From Poronia punctata (Eukaryota > Ascomycota > Sordariomycetes > Xylariales > Xylariaceae): a stretch of DNA of 64,000 nucleotides. The stretch is taken from NCBI GenBank assembly GCA_022579005.1, contig MU401596.1:1-64000 (forward strand), given 5' to 3'. Positions 22,482 to 34,375 of the stretch are shown here, one piece after another. Both the position numbers and the translations under genes were made by a program. The notes under the pieces were generated by a model. It was given only the letters and a program-made list of their open reading frames with translations, was not told the origin of the DNA and did not search any database. The first letter of the stretch is position 1; every line of letters begins with the position of its first letter.

Positions 22482-23222
22482 GTGATGAGTCCATATGAGA
22501 AAAGCGCAGGTAAGGCGCATGATGCATGTAGTTTTGCGTCCTCATCCTCGTTATCATTGTCTGTATATCCGATACACAGGACTCCTAGTACCTGGGGCTT
22601 GGACACCACCCGCCGCGTACGTACCACAAGCTTGTCCATGCGCTCGAACACAAACACTTTCGACGTCGACGTCCCAGCACTGCCGACGAACAACGGCCAT
22701 CGACCTCCCGACTCTGCCTCCGCCGATGACATCACAGCCGTTCGCCAAGTCGTCGAGGACCTCGTCCACAATCATGGCAAGCAAGTCATCGTGCTGATGC
22801 ATTCCTACGGCGTCAATCTTGCCGGCCGAGAAAATCTCGTACAATTTGCCGCTGATGGCACATGGTTTCCCGTCGATCCAGCACAGCTTCTGTACCAAGA
22901 CCTGACGCCCAAGGATCAGCAAGAGCAAACGAAATTGCTGAAATGGGGCAACGCTGCTATCCTAGCCGGGAACGCGACGTACGCGGCGTGGAAGGACGTT
23001 CCGGCGCTTTATGTCCGGTCAACTGAGGATCGCTGGTTGCCGCCCGAGTTTCAGGATTTCTGTCTCCAAACTGCTGCCGACGCTGGGGCGTCTGTCGAGG
23101 TTAGCGCTCTGAAGTCCGGCCACTCACCATATGTGGAATTCGCAGATAGGATAGCGGACATGACGTTTGGGGTGGGCTCGCTTTACGGTGGGGGACAGAC
23201 AACATTAGAGCAGGCTAAATGA
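22482..23222 (+). pseudogene. Alpha/beta-hydrolase with frameshifts and internal deletion
   Basis: The fold begins in another frame near 22580 with TGLLVPGAWTPPAAYVP. It shifts to KLVHALEHKHF and shifts again to FDVDVPALPTNNGHRPP, so two single-base indels lie within about 70 bp. The rest is open to 23222: helix A, the nucleophile elbow VLMHSYG, then directly the region FPVDPAQLLYQDL, the acid loop STEDRWLPPEF and the catalytic-histidine loop GHSPYVEF. About 35-40 residues that normally follow HSYGG (the family's G-L-P-G-G-V region) are gone. The visible triad would be Ser, Asp, His, but the missing core strand and frameshifts argue for a dead gene. Homologues are small fungal alpha/beta-hydrolases of unknown substrate. 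Confidence 0.82.
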
Positions 23223-26200
23223 GGGACAGAGGTTGAAATGCCAATTGAAGTGGAGATCTCGGTTCAAGGGCGGGCACAACATTTATCCAAGTACACGGAC
23301 CAAACACTAGATTTTTGATGCGGTAGATAAGATTACATATCGTTATCCTCCTTGCTATTACTTACAACATTATCTTGCATATTCTGGCCAACGCCTAACC
23401 TAGACTATCAGCAACGACGGGAATGTCAAGCGACTGCAAAGGCTTGGCAGGACTTGACTTTTTGTCTCCACAACTGCGGCGACTTCGAAACAAAGCAGCT
23501 ATCCGAGAAGCGAGGAGAGGCAGTAATATATTCAATCGCATGGTCTGATATGCCTAGGTCTTCCATCTGCACTTTGGACTCGATACCCGGAGCCGCTCCC
23601 CATAAACACACGTGCAGATGAATCATTCTCTCCCCTGGGCCTCGACGGCGCGACTGGTGCCCCGTTGCACCTTTCTAAGGGGTAGTACTAGGACTTGAGT
23701 ATCCGCTCATACAACGGCTCTAAACTGTGCCGTACCGTCAGAACACGACCATAAATACGGTGAGATTGGGATACTGCACTAACCCTACTAAACCTACCTT
23801 AAGTTAGTAGGTACTAACTTAATTACCCATGGCGCTAGCGGGGACCCATGGGTAAGTACCCATGTGCCAACCCTAGCCCCCCTTAAAGCTGTCTCAACAT
23901 TACCGGTTGTAGATATTACATATCCAGTCTATTGACTTGCCAAAAGTGTTCGAATTGTTCTGCAACATAGACAGAACTGTCCTGTGCCGAGATGGTCGAA
24001 ATTCTCGCCACGCTTCCGCCAACTCGCAGCTTCGGGCATAGGATCGTACGAAGGCAGCATGAAGAGATGGACGGGTGCAAAGACACCGCCGATGACGGGT
24101 CTCAGGTCAGCGGTGATTATATTATCAAGGGCATAAATGAACATACTTGTAATAGATGGCGTATAATGTTACATGTAACCTACTGACAATCCTAGTCAGT
24201 CGATACTGCTGAACAAGAAAAAACATTGAACTTACAACCAGGCCTCTCAGTCTCCCAGTTCGTGTCGTAGATGTGTTACGGTACTATTGTTGAGGGCCTC
24301 GTCTAATGGATGGACTTGGTTCACTTCGCTTTCTTATGAAGTTAGAGAAACGGGAATCGAATCATCGGCTGGGCTATGGCCAAGTTGCTCTAAGATGGCC
24401 TTGGTTGTTTTTTTTCGGCCATCTCAGTATTTGACGAATCCTATGGACTGACTTGCTCTTCATGACCGAGACCCTGATTTCCTACCGACATGGTAACGAA
24501 TAATTCACAGACTTGGTCTGCTTGCCAGAGTCTCTGGAGATGGAAGAGTAGAAATGATACCGAGAAAAAAACCGCCTCGATTTGTCCACTACGAGATCCT
24601 TGACAGTGCCTCTTCTGAGAAGGCTACTCATTTTATTGCTTTTAAACCGCCAACTCCTTCATTTCGAATTGTCCCTGGGTCAAAGTTGAAGTTTCCTTCA
24701 TTCATTTTTATACATACTCGACAGTTCCCAGACAAACGGTTCAGCATATTTCCTCAATGAACAGGCCAGCCTTAAATAGTCCTAACCTACATGTAGGCAT
24801 AAGGTCCACCTGCCTATATCTACTCTTAAGTATAAGTAAGATCTTAGTAAATTTGTTATTAGAGTATAAAAAATCATTCCTCTTTTAACATTTAGCCTAG
24901 ATAATCAGATATATGGCGTTCTTAGCCTGGCGTCTTGTAAGTACTCATAAGTACTTATTATATAAAAAACCAGTACAAGTACAACTTTACAAGCTAGAGC
25001 AGCCCAGACCAGCTATAGTAACATACAAAATAAGTATACGCTGTTAGCTTATTATAGTGCTTAGGTAAGTTAAAAGGAAACTTGACATTTAACTTAAACT
25101 GCAACATTTGCAACTTATCTTGCCGCGGCCTCACATTTTAGGGTTTAGCAGGCTGTAGTTGTAGGTTGTATTTACTACCCTATTTTACGTGTATGCTATA
25201 CTTGTACGCAGTTAACCAAGATCACACCACAATGTAGGGACTCTAAAGGTCTATTATGTTAAGCAGATCTGCAAGTTTTAGACGTAGAACATATTAATAC
25301 TACATTGCAATTGTTCTTTATTAATATACCTGTACATAGGATCCGGGGGGCTTATTCTATCTACAAAGACCTTACATAGGGGTCTACAAGGGTCTACCTA
25401 CCCGCCTTTACCATCCTCTAGTAATATCCCAGGATTGTTAGCTTTATCCCTTAGAACACTAGGTAGTGCAGGTACGAGTATAGGGCTACGCTCGGTATCT
25501 TATCAAATATAAGAGAAAGGTATATAAAAGACAAGCGTTACAGAGTACAGTATAAATAGGCATTGATAACAAAAGGAACAAAAACACAGGTTCTCTAAAA
25601 GCACAAGGAGTACATGTTCATGCTAATGTTACTATATATGCAAGTTCTTGTACTTTGGAACTACTACAAGTGGTATAAATACTTCATACTACCTAATTCG
25701 TCAACCATATACCTCAACGGCAAGGGTCTGAACAGAATCAGCCGGTTGCTGCTCTCGGGAAAGGTACGGTCAGATTGGGTACCTAAGGTAGCGGTCAAAT
25801 GACCCCACGGACATAGCTTTACTAATCAAATCCAAACACGTGCTAAGCCGGGAGTCCCGGTAATTCGGGGTTGCGGGTATAAATAGTCCCGAAAAGCCGA
25901 TCCTTAAACGTGACCGGAAATAATCAATCTAGGTCCTCAACAGGAATAAGTAAATTATATAAGTCCTCTGTGTTCTCTTCCTTCGTACTCGGCGCTGCGG
26001 CAAGTCCTACGGAATCTGGGCGTAATTCTCCATATCTTACCTACAGGCTACAGCACAGGGGATATATCTCGTAAGCAATTGATAATACTAACAAGAATAA
26101 TTACATTTTTACTGTTTTGTAAGATATTTTTGTTGGCTAGATATTACCAATCTGTGCGGCTGCCGTAATATGGCACGGGCGATAAATCAAGAGGCCAGAC

Positions 26201-26615
26201 CCCGGATGGATTAAACGCGTAAATGTCTTTGCAACGCTGATGATCATTGGAGTAGACCCTGATATCTTGGCGAAATACCCCTATTTTCGGAGACAGAAGC
26301 TGTCAGATTGGACTTGGCATGTGTCTTCACAAGAATCAGAAGAAGTCGTAAAGAACGAACTGGTCCAAACATATATACAATTAACCTAACCTGGCACGCC
26401 TCCTATGTCTCGGACGGGGTCTTTCGTCTATCAAATCGAGTGGGTTACAATAACAACAAATTTGATTTCATTGGATTAATAGACCTGTCAAGCGACCAAT
26501 TCAAAATCTAACCCTATTAATACCCGAGGATCCGACAATCGGACAACCTCAAGTGTACTTACCCTAACGTCGTACCATCTACTTATGCGAGGCCATTGCT
26601 ACAGAGCAGAGCAAT
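23223..26615. other. Gene-poor, partly AT-rich spacer
   Basis: About 3.4 kb. From about 24.8 to 26.2 kb the sequence is AT-leaning with many TA-rich words, resembling degraded repeat DNA. No transposase, RNA gene or protein-like frame recognised. The short frames present lack domains. Confidence 0.6.
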
Positions 26616-26945
26616 ATGACTACTACTTGGACCAAGGACAGCATAGCTGTGAATCATATGCCGGTGAAAGACCGACGCGCACCCTCCGACACGGCAAGTG
26701 GCAGCGAGGTATCCAGTGCACGACCCGAATCCAGTAGTAGTAGTAGTAGTAGTAGTAGTAGCAGCGAACGGCCAAGCAGCAATAAACGATTGGCATGCAA
26801 CTCTTGTCGAAACCGCAAGGTCCGCTGTGGGAGGGAATCCGAATATCAGACATGCGGTCGGTGCACTAAGATGGGACATACGGTACATGCACCTACCTAC
26901 TCCGATATCTTAAAACAGTCCGTTACTAAGATTGACTTCTCATGA
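26616..26945 (+). CDS. Zn2Cys6 transcription-factor N-terminus, probably broken or wrongly terminated
   Basis: The ATG at 26616 opens a 109-codon frame. It holds a basic, serine-rich leader with a 12-residue Ser run (AGT repeat at about 26734-26764), then KRLACNSCRNRKVRCGR, then TCGRCTKMGHT. This is a Gal4-type binuclear cluster, Cx2Cx6C...Cx2C, but the sixth Cys expected right after GHT is absent (V-H-A-P instead) and a stop follows at 26945. A GTACAT at the codon after GHT could be a splice donor, but no acceptor restores a Cys convincingly. Frames up to about 28.48 kb (27603-28479) may be the rest of the regulator in pieces. A pathway-specific regulator of the surrounding metabolic genes is the natural inference if it is functional. 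Confidence 0.6.
   Translation: MTTTWTKDSIAVNHMPVKDRRAPSDTASGSEVSSARPESSSSSSSSSSSSERPSSNKRLACNSCRNRKVRCGRESEYQTCGRCTKMGHTVHAPTYSDILKQSVTKIDFS
26734..26764 (+). repeat. AGT trinucleotide repeat (poly-Ser)
   Basis: Ten to eleven AGT/AGC units in the coding frame of the Zn2Cys6 protein, giving the serine run just before the zinc cluster. Confidence 0.85.
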
Positions 26946-27602
26946 GAGTCCTCTTATCAGACCTCAATGATCATCTGGGTATGTCCTCTGCTTTACCGCT
27001 GGAAGCCTTTCTTTTCTTGTTAACGCCCAACTGCTTTCTAGAGAAAGCGGAAAACAGACTCTCGTTGGGATGTAACCAGCCGCTCGTTCCTCAAAACCTC
27101 ATGCCATGGCCAGATATCGGCCGGGGAGAAATACCCCATAGTTCGGCTTCCAAGGAGTCTGGCGCAGTCGGATCTCAATGGAACATGTTTCTTTCCAGAC
27201 GCCACGCAAATACCACAATTCTTTCCAATGGTACTGCGACATCCATGCCCCCACTTCCATCCGATAGCAACTGGTGAGACTCCCCGAGTTCTGACCCCCT
27301 TGAAAATGAACTTCCTTTTCTGACCGGTTCTTTTCCGTCAGGCCAGATCCCGAGACCAATGACCTAGATATGATTTTCAGTGTCATGGAATCAACGGACT
27401 TTTCCTCAGTATCACACACTCACACTATGTTCGTGAATCTCCCAATCTAGAGACCATGTTCAAAGAGGCGCGGAATTCGCCCTAGCGAGATGAGTGATCA
27501 AAGCAACCCATATATCGAGGTATTCCTCCCAACATTGTATATCATAGACTTCTACCCCTTCAGCTTCTCTAGTCGTTACTCACACTGGTAGTTACTGGTT
27601 CA

Positions 27603-28482
27603 TTGACAGACATGCGGATTACATCAACACTCCCGATCCGCTCATGTCCATCCTCAACAAGTTACGTCTCCAGATCGGACTTGAAAGATCATCGAATACA
27701 ATCTAAACCAAAAGCCTTCTCCTCCGCAATAGCACTAGTAGATCCCAAATTCGTATATCTCGCCGAGACATGTGATTCCAAAGCCCGAGACCTAGTTGAT
27801 CTGTGCGAAAGGCAGGAAAAGCGACGAGATATACAGAAACATGAATACGCTACATGCCTACGTATTGATTGATTGCCTTTTACGACCTCAAGCGACCACG
27901 ACCCCCACCGAGCCTAGATTACCTTGGGACGAGGTCTCTATGCCACTCCCCTCTGACAGCGAGCTTTACAACATTTTACTCGAGATCCGGAAATGTCGAC
28001 AACTGAGAGATGTCTTCCAAGAATCGATGACCAACATTCGACAGTGTTTTTCCGCTGATATGGTTATGATGGTGTCTTTGTATCACCGCTTTTACGAACT
28101 ACATGAGACTTCAATTAGGGTCAATTCCTACCCGTTCTGCGATTGTTACTACAACATGGACAACCTAATTACGCAGTTGAGAGCTGATTCCATATCAACC
28201 GCACCACATCGAGAATGAATGCCTATCCTTAACAATATCCGCCAACTTATCCAGTCTTGCAATTACCGTAGTCTTTACAGAATAAAAAAAGATAATTTAA
28301 ACTCGCTAACCCCCCTCCAACGTTCCAGAGCTCACGGACTCGTATACCGCAGTCAGTGTCTTTTCAGTTCCCTCTTAACAGTGAGCTTCTTCAAAGAAGC
28401 CCTCTCAGACCACGTTATCAGTCTCCCTTATAAAAATACCAGAAAAAAAAAAAAAAAAACCCCTTGTAAACTTGGGTAAACG
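27603..28482 (+). pseudogene. Possible C-terminal pieces of the Zn2Cys6 regulator
   Basis: Three plus-strand frames follow one another: 27603-27872, 27796-28218 and 28219-28482. The central one (M-V-S-L-Y-H-R-F-Y-E-L and neighbours) is protein-like and amphipathic, and the third follows it immediately in frame after a stop at 28216-28218. I cannot match them to a named domain. Their order, strand and position directly downstream of the zinc cluster suggest a regulator C-terminus with a stop and frame changes, ending in a poly-A tract. Intron-based rescue was not found. This could equally be unrelated sequence. Confidence 0.35.
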
Positions 28483-28830
28483 GAATCAATTAGAGCTGAC
28501 TACATACAACCCTAGACTACCGAGGTTAAGTCAATTCATAACTCTTCCTCGTCGATGTAAATGCCACGAATGACGAATGAAAAGCAACGCGACGCGACCT
28601 CCCGACTCCTATCAGATTCAGGGCCGAATACAAGGTATCTTGCCGAACGGAAGATGTGCATATATCCCAGCAATTCCGTAGACAAAGGCCAGTTTCCGTG
28701 AATGGTGATCATTTTGTATAGAAAAGAAAAGCAAATCCATTAGAAAATTGCAAATCCCTTAGAGAAAAAAACCCCCACCCTTGTAGGTATTATCCCTCGT
28801 CAGTTGCAAAAACGATATTCGTAAAAGGAC
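28483..28830. other. Intergenic 3' region
   Basis: Short spacer between the regulator remnants and the converging SNF2 gene; nothing seen apart from a poly-A tract at about 28441-28460. Confidence 0.6.
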
Positions 28831-31800
28831 CTAATCGTCATCGATAATGATATACTCGCGTGGCCTCTTCCGCCGAGCCCGAAGCAGGCTTCTGAATGTT
28901 GGAGGCTGAGCCTCGTCGGTAAGGTCGATAATAACCGGGATTCTGGTCAGGGTCTCGGCTTCTGTGTCCTCCTGTTTGATCTTTATCCCGGGCTCCCCGT
29001 CTTCCTGCTTGACAACTTTCTCAGGGCTCCCTGGTTGTCTGTCTCCTTCCGGTATGTCCTCCAGCACTTTCTGCTTTATGAAAGTTCCCGTCGATCCTTG
29101 CATATCCTCGTCGTCTTCTTCTGATGTCTCCCCCTCATCAGATGCTTCTCCCCCATCTTCAGATGTATCCTCTTCATCTGTCGAGTTCCCGACTTCGTCT
29201 ACCAGGTCAAATTCATCTGCTCCCTCCTCATCTAGGTCCAGATTCAAGTCCTCTTTCTTTATGATGGTACCTGCCTTATCGCCATACTTTGTAGAAGCTT
29301 CTAGTTCCCTATCGATGTCGTTAAGAGAACCTTCAAGATTAAGGCCCCTTATAGTATCTTTCCGGTCTTTAAAAGAAGCAATACCGGCAGGGTTTGCCTT
29401 GTCAAGATTGTGTTCCGTATGCTTAAGCCCTCCTAGAAACTCGTGTAACTCCTTGAGATGTGACTTGGAAGACTGTGACAGGTTAATCATAGGAACTGGT
29501 AGCATGGCCAAGCTGTCTGCGCCAAGTCGTACACGGAGCATAAGCTCCAGCGCACGCTCGAGGACGGCGGGAGTTGCAAGGTCACTAGCCTTCCACGGTT
29601 GAGTTGATAGCTTTCCTTTGTCATTGCCGTAGGAGAGGAGACGGCGCAGGCTATTCTTCTCATGGCTAAAACGACCCTTGTCGATTGGATCTAGGTCCAC
29701 GAATTCTTCGTAGTATTGGTGACGTTGGCGGAGGTCGAGGAAACTGTCGTCGACGTCGGACTCGCTATCATCAGATGATTCCAACGGGGTCGGGCTTTTT
29801 ACTCGGGAAGGCTTTTCACCCGGCCTAGGATTAAATCGTGGGTCATGCCCATGGTATGCCTGGAAGGCTGTTCTTGGCTTTAATAAGATCTTGGCAGTTC
29901 CGGCCTTTGTGCCTTTCTCGAGCTTAATTCTTATAGTCTTCTTATCTTTGACATCCGGCTCCTGCTCCAGTTTAATTCGGGTTTCTTTCGTCTCTCCCTT
30001 GATATCACCCTCGACCTTGATCTTTTTAGGAGGAGGTGAACAACATTTGTCCGGTTCCTCAGGCTCAATGTTGTTGAAGAGGTTCTTCTCGTTAAAGAGG
30101 TTCTTTTCCTTAATAAGTTTCTGGCCCTCGGGAGATTTCCATGCGTCCCGAACTTCATACTGAAATAGGTTCAAAAGTTGGACAAGGGTATCCTTCGTCT
30201 TCCCATGTGCTCTCGTACCGAGTTCGGGAAGAATCTTCTCTATCTGGCGGCTTTCTCTAAACGCGTAATACGAGTTTCTCAGCATTACTCTGTGGACGGT
30301 GACATCCGACTGTTGGCCAACCTATAGATCGTTAGTTCCGAGGTTATAGTAATACAATAGGGCTATGCTGGATCTGCTGTTGGGTCCGTACTGCGTCTGC
30401 TGTTCTGCAGTGGCAGGCGGTTGCAAGCACTTGCAATACAGTCCAACCGGTAAAACTCCCGAGCCCCCAAGTACCCTTTGACCTTTGACCTTTGACCTTT
30501 GACCTTTGACCTTTGACCTTTGACCTTTACCTTTTCAAAATAACATAAGGTTAATTAGCAATGTGCGCATCTTTGTGTTAGTACTCCTATTATGGGTAAT
30601 AGGTATAGGTACATAGGTACTTAGGTAACATAGGTACTTAGTAATGCGGGCGCCGGGCGGCACAGGGCCAAGTAGGTAGGACATTAACTCCGCGTACAGT
30701 TTAGCAAAAGGATTGTTTATACCGTATTGCAAGTGCGTTCAGCTGCCCGCCACTGCATAACAGCAGACGCAGTACAGACCCAACAGCAGATCCAGCACAG
30801 CCCATACAATAGGGCAGGACACTTACTCGAATGACCCGATGGGTGGCTTGCCATTGAATTTGTAGGCTAGACGCCGCCGAAGTCACCAAGACCCGGGAGC
30901 AATTCTTGTGCAAATTGACGCCTGCAAACCCAACGGTATACAACTGAATCAAAATCTGGCACGAATCTTTGGATGCACTGTTGAAACTATTGACCAGCTC
31001 TTGACGTTCGGCGATGGAAAGACGGGCATGCATGCAGCGGCAGTGGAATCCTAGAAACTGGAGGACAAGTTCATAGTAGAAGGCGACGACCTGATCTTGT
31101 TCGATTATCAGCAGCTTCTTGATCTTCCCATGAAGGGGTCTGGGCAGAATGTTTTCGCGGATATAACTGAGAATATAGCGAAGAATAGGCGAGTGTCCGG
31201 ATACCAGCTTCATATAGCCGACGTGGTTTTCCGGCATGGGCTGGCGCTGGCCTAGGGGAACAAGGAATTTAGCAAGGTTTAGGAGATTCACTCCGTTGTC
31301 ACGCATCTGCGCAATGTCTGCCGCCAATGTACCAAATCCATTGTTCGTGGCAAGGGTGCAGATGTCATACACGTCCAATGAAGAAGCTGCGATTTGGAAA
31401 AGCCTCCGAGCCTTGATCATGCCGTCTCGAAACTCTTCTTTCTTCCGTTGGGCTTCCTCGAATTCTTCTTCAGTTGCTGCCATGGGACAGTCAGTGCGCC
31501 ACATTGAAAGACCTTGGAGGTAATCGATGAGCAGACGTATGTGCACTGCCTGGTATTCTTTATCATGGTCACGCCCAGCGTCGACAGTGACTGTGTAATT
31601 CTCCACCTTTGGATAGAGGCCCTCGAGCGCAACCATCTTGGTTTGGTCCCAGTCGGCATAGATATGGGAGCTTGGCGACCTTCTCAACATGGAGAGCGTC
31701 TCGAAATATCGAAGATATTGGCGGATGGAATCAATATCCCGCGTCTGGAACTGACCCCTTCTACGGAGTAGTTGGACAAGCAATGCCGGTCGGCCCGCCA

Positions 31801-33447
31801 CAAGTTGATAATCATGGGAATCAGGGTAGATGTCGAGACGCTTGAGTTGCTCGGGTGTTTGAAACTGTTGGTCTAATACCGCCCACATTTCTTGGTTCTG
31901 CTTGAGATACTTCTCGGGGGCGGTCCACAGAAGCCTGGCGGGTCCCAAGATATCGCCAAGTGTATCCATGTATGGGGTCGCCGTTATGAGGAGGGTGAAC
32001 TTGCGCTTCAACAAGGCCAACGATCGCCAGTTTCGCGTGTTAGGATTCTTCACTTTGTATGCCTCATCTACTACCATGAGTGAGAAAGATCTCGATTTCC
32101 TGGCAAAAGATGAAGTCCACACGCCACTCCCGTTACTGCATGTCCTTCCCGCCCAGCTGTCGATGGTGGTTACAAGTATGGTTTTGGATGCTCTAGGGTC
32201 GTCCTCATTCCACATATAGTTCAGGCAGGCCGGCCATCGTCTGAAATTCTGGAGGCTCAGATAGGCCACTCTCCGATGTTTAGGCGAGTCTTCTAAACCT
32301 GGTGCCGTAACCACAATCCGGTACAAGATGTTCCTGCAGATTATTTGGCAGAGCTCTTGGACCCATTGGCCTGCGACGGTGGAGTTGGGGGCTACCAGAA
32401 GGATTGGCCGATGTCTCAAACGGCCGCTCACCTCTCTGATGACGTTGAGCTCTTGCCGGATCAGTAAATCGATGAGCGCGATCGTGAGAAGTGTCTTCCC
32501 GAGACCCATTGAGTCGGCAAGAATCCCGCCAAAATACCTCGGGCCACTTAGCCGCGCAATGTTCTCTTTATCTTTAGGCGTGCTTGAGTTGGTTCGGGTC
32601 TTGCCTGCCTCTCGGTCAACGTATTTCAGCATGGGAGGTTTCCCGAACAGTCTGGAGAGCAGCCAGACAATTCCGGTCACCTGATGATCCAAAAGACCTC
32701 GCCTCCCGTCTTCATTGTCGAGGGTTGGGAAGAATGGCGATCTCCAAACGCTCTGCTTATTACGTCCATATTCACCGCATTTAGTCATCTTCAGATAAGC
32801 GACGCATGGGTCGATGGGCGGCCCAAGGCAATGGGCGCCGGCAGCTATGATCGCCTGTGCTTTGCTGCCAAGTTGGACGCTTTCCTCGTCGTATTCATCT
32901 TTTGGAGTGCGGTAATTGACATCCTGACGAATCCGATTAGCCATCGTCGCCCGATGCGAAACGTTGAGGAACCTGGAACCTGGGGTATTTTACCTCGATA
33001 TCAACATCTTGCTGTGTGATTGATTGGACCAAGCCCTGAACTATCGCTGCCCGACTTAGAGTAGACGTGCCTGTAATCCGGTATTCGTCTTCCTGGTGGT
33101 CTGCCAGAGTTTGACTAATGGCGAACTTGGCGAAACGTTCACGATCAGACAGCTGGTGTCGCCGATATTTGTGCCCAGAGAAGAACTCTTTAATTACTTC
33201 ATACCATCCAAGTCAGCAAAGAAATCCAGCTATGGCTAGCCATTTGTAGATATTAATCCCACATACCTTTGGACTTTTTGAGTTCCTCATATGGATCCCA
33301 TCTGTGTGTCTTTGGTTGGTGTTTACGAGACTTTCCGGTCTCGCTTCCCCGGTTATGTTTCGTCAAGAGCTCGGCCTTGATGCGCCTTTCCCAGAGAATA
33401 GATGGCGGAGAGTGCACTCCCCGGCGGCGTCGTCTACCCGTAGCCAT
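28831..33447 (-). CDS. SNF2-family ATPase with SUMO-motif-rich C-terminal tail
   Basis: Four minus-strand exons, 33447-33267, 33196-32994, 32923-30827 and 30321-28831, give 1323 residues. The basic N-terminus (MATGRRRRR) suits a nuclear protein. The SNF2 core has LLDHQVTGI (Q-like motif), Walker A DSMGLGKT (265-272), DEAY (414-417), and the motif III-like LLITATPYMDTLGD. The helicase C-lobe ends in motif VI, Q-A-T-H-R-V-I-R-V-G-Q, which is split by the last intron. No RING or other domain is inserted. The tail (about 875-1323) is acidic and low-complexity with six psi-K-x-E motifs (IKVE, IKLE twice, IKKE, VKQE, IKQE) plus VIIDLTDEA, a classic SUMO-interacting motif, and a terminal YIIIDDD. 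Expected role: ATP-driven remodelling or stripping of chromatin proteins, tied to SUMO. Intron 2 (70 bp) has branch site GCTAAT. The last intron holds a transposon. Confidence 0.9.
30352..30359. repeat. Target-site duplication, left copy (ATACAATA)
   Basis: Exact direct repeat of 30804-30811 on either side of the inverted-repeat element. Confidence 0.9.
30360..30803. mobile_element. hAT-like MITE inside the last intron of the SNF2 gene
   Basis: A 444-bp element is bounded by long terminal inverted repeats: GGGCTATGCTGGATCTGCTG at the left end and GGGCTGTGCTGGATCTGCTG reading in from the right end, with strong similarity over about 79 bp. It is flanked by an exact 8-bp duplication ATACAATA at 30352-30359 and 30804-30811. 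Eight-base duplications and short non-coding size fit a non-autonomous hAT-type MITE. The interior has no coding frame; it holds seven TTTGACC units and TAGGTAC-type repeats. The host intron is 505 bp (30322-30826); removing the element plus one duplication leaves 53 bp, a typical intron for this genome. Confidence 0.9.
30477..30525. repeat. TTTGACC heptamer array, 7 units
   Basis: Seven perfect tandem copies of TTTGACC within the MITE, followed by a truncated TTTACC. Likely length-variable between copies of the element. Confidence 0.95.
30804..30811. repeat. Target-site duplication, right copy (ATACAATA)
   Basis: Exact match to 30352-30359, immediately outside the right inverted repeat. Confidence 0.9.
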
Positions 33448-34375
33448 ATTGCCTTGCAAGCATGCCACAACCTGGAGCCGGGTAGGAATTCGAAATAACA
33501 GAAGTTTGAAGCATCAAGGGTAAGGCTAACGATACTTGCGACTGCAATATCTATTAGTGGGGGTCAGTTGAAAGGAAAATGAGGCGAGGGAGATAGAATG
33601 CGGGAAAGAAATATCAGTGGGTGTGATCCCGGCGTAAGAATAAAAAATAACCCCAGAAATACTTACTCACCTATCCTTCCCTCCTCAACTGATAATGAAA
33701 GTGACAATAAGTCAAGTCGTGAAGCGAAGTATCAATATCCGCCAGGAAGTTGTTTAGATGGAAGGGGTGGTTGGGGCAAGGTATGCATTAAATGCTTGGA
33801 ACTCGAGAGGAAACAATGTTGGTGAAGGTCACCTATAGCAATGTTGCGATGTAGGAGATGAATGGTGATGTTGAAGTCACTAACCCAGGTGTATGTACCA
33901 AGGTACCCGGTTGTAGTTACAGACGTGATGTATGTATAATGTATGTACTAGGAAGGGAAGGCATCAAGGGCAGGATCGGATCGTCAAGGGTGCCTTCCCA
34001 ATGTCTGGAGTCGTAAGTTATAGTGTTGTATACATGTACATCCTTAGTAGGATGTATCACATGCGCGTATATGATTTCCATGTACGCAAGCAAAGACAAG
34101 TACATACATATAGAAAGGTACATATAATATATGTGAAGTAGGTAGTCTGTGTATGATATTTATTTGGTTCGAATAAAGGTCCACATAGTTCCATGCAAAA
34201 GGTAGAAGTGTATGTGATATGTACTACAACTATGAAGATACTTTCTGATCATTCTATTATGGATAACCTATAGAAACAGGTATGTAAGGTAGTCAAGTTA
34301 CCTAATACCATACGAGTGATCCAATATCTTTCCTTCACCTTCCAGTAAAAATTCGGGTATATCCTGCCATAAAAC
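33448..34375. other. Intergenic, GTATGTAC-rich
   Basis: Upstream region of the SNF2 gene and 3' region of the transporter. Around 33.9-34.2 kb there are many ATGTAC/GTATGT words. No gene recognised. Confidence 0.6.

Noticed and set aside
28964..29602. Plus-strand frame of 212 codons rich in Ser
   Set aside because: Antisense of the acidic SNF2 tail (Glu/Asp codons read backwards as Ser/Phe).
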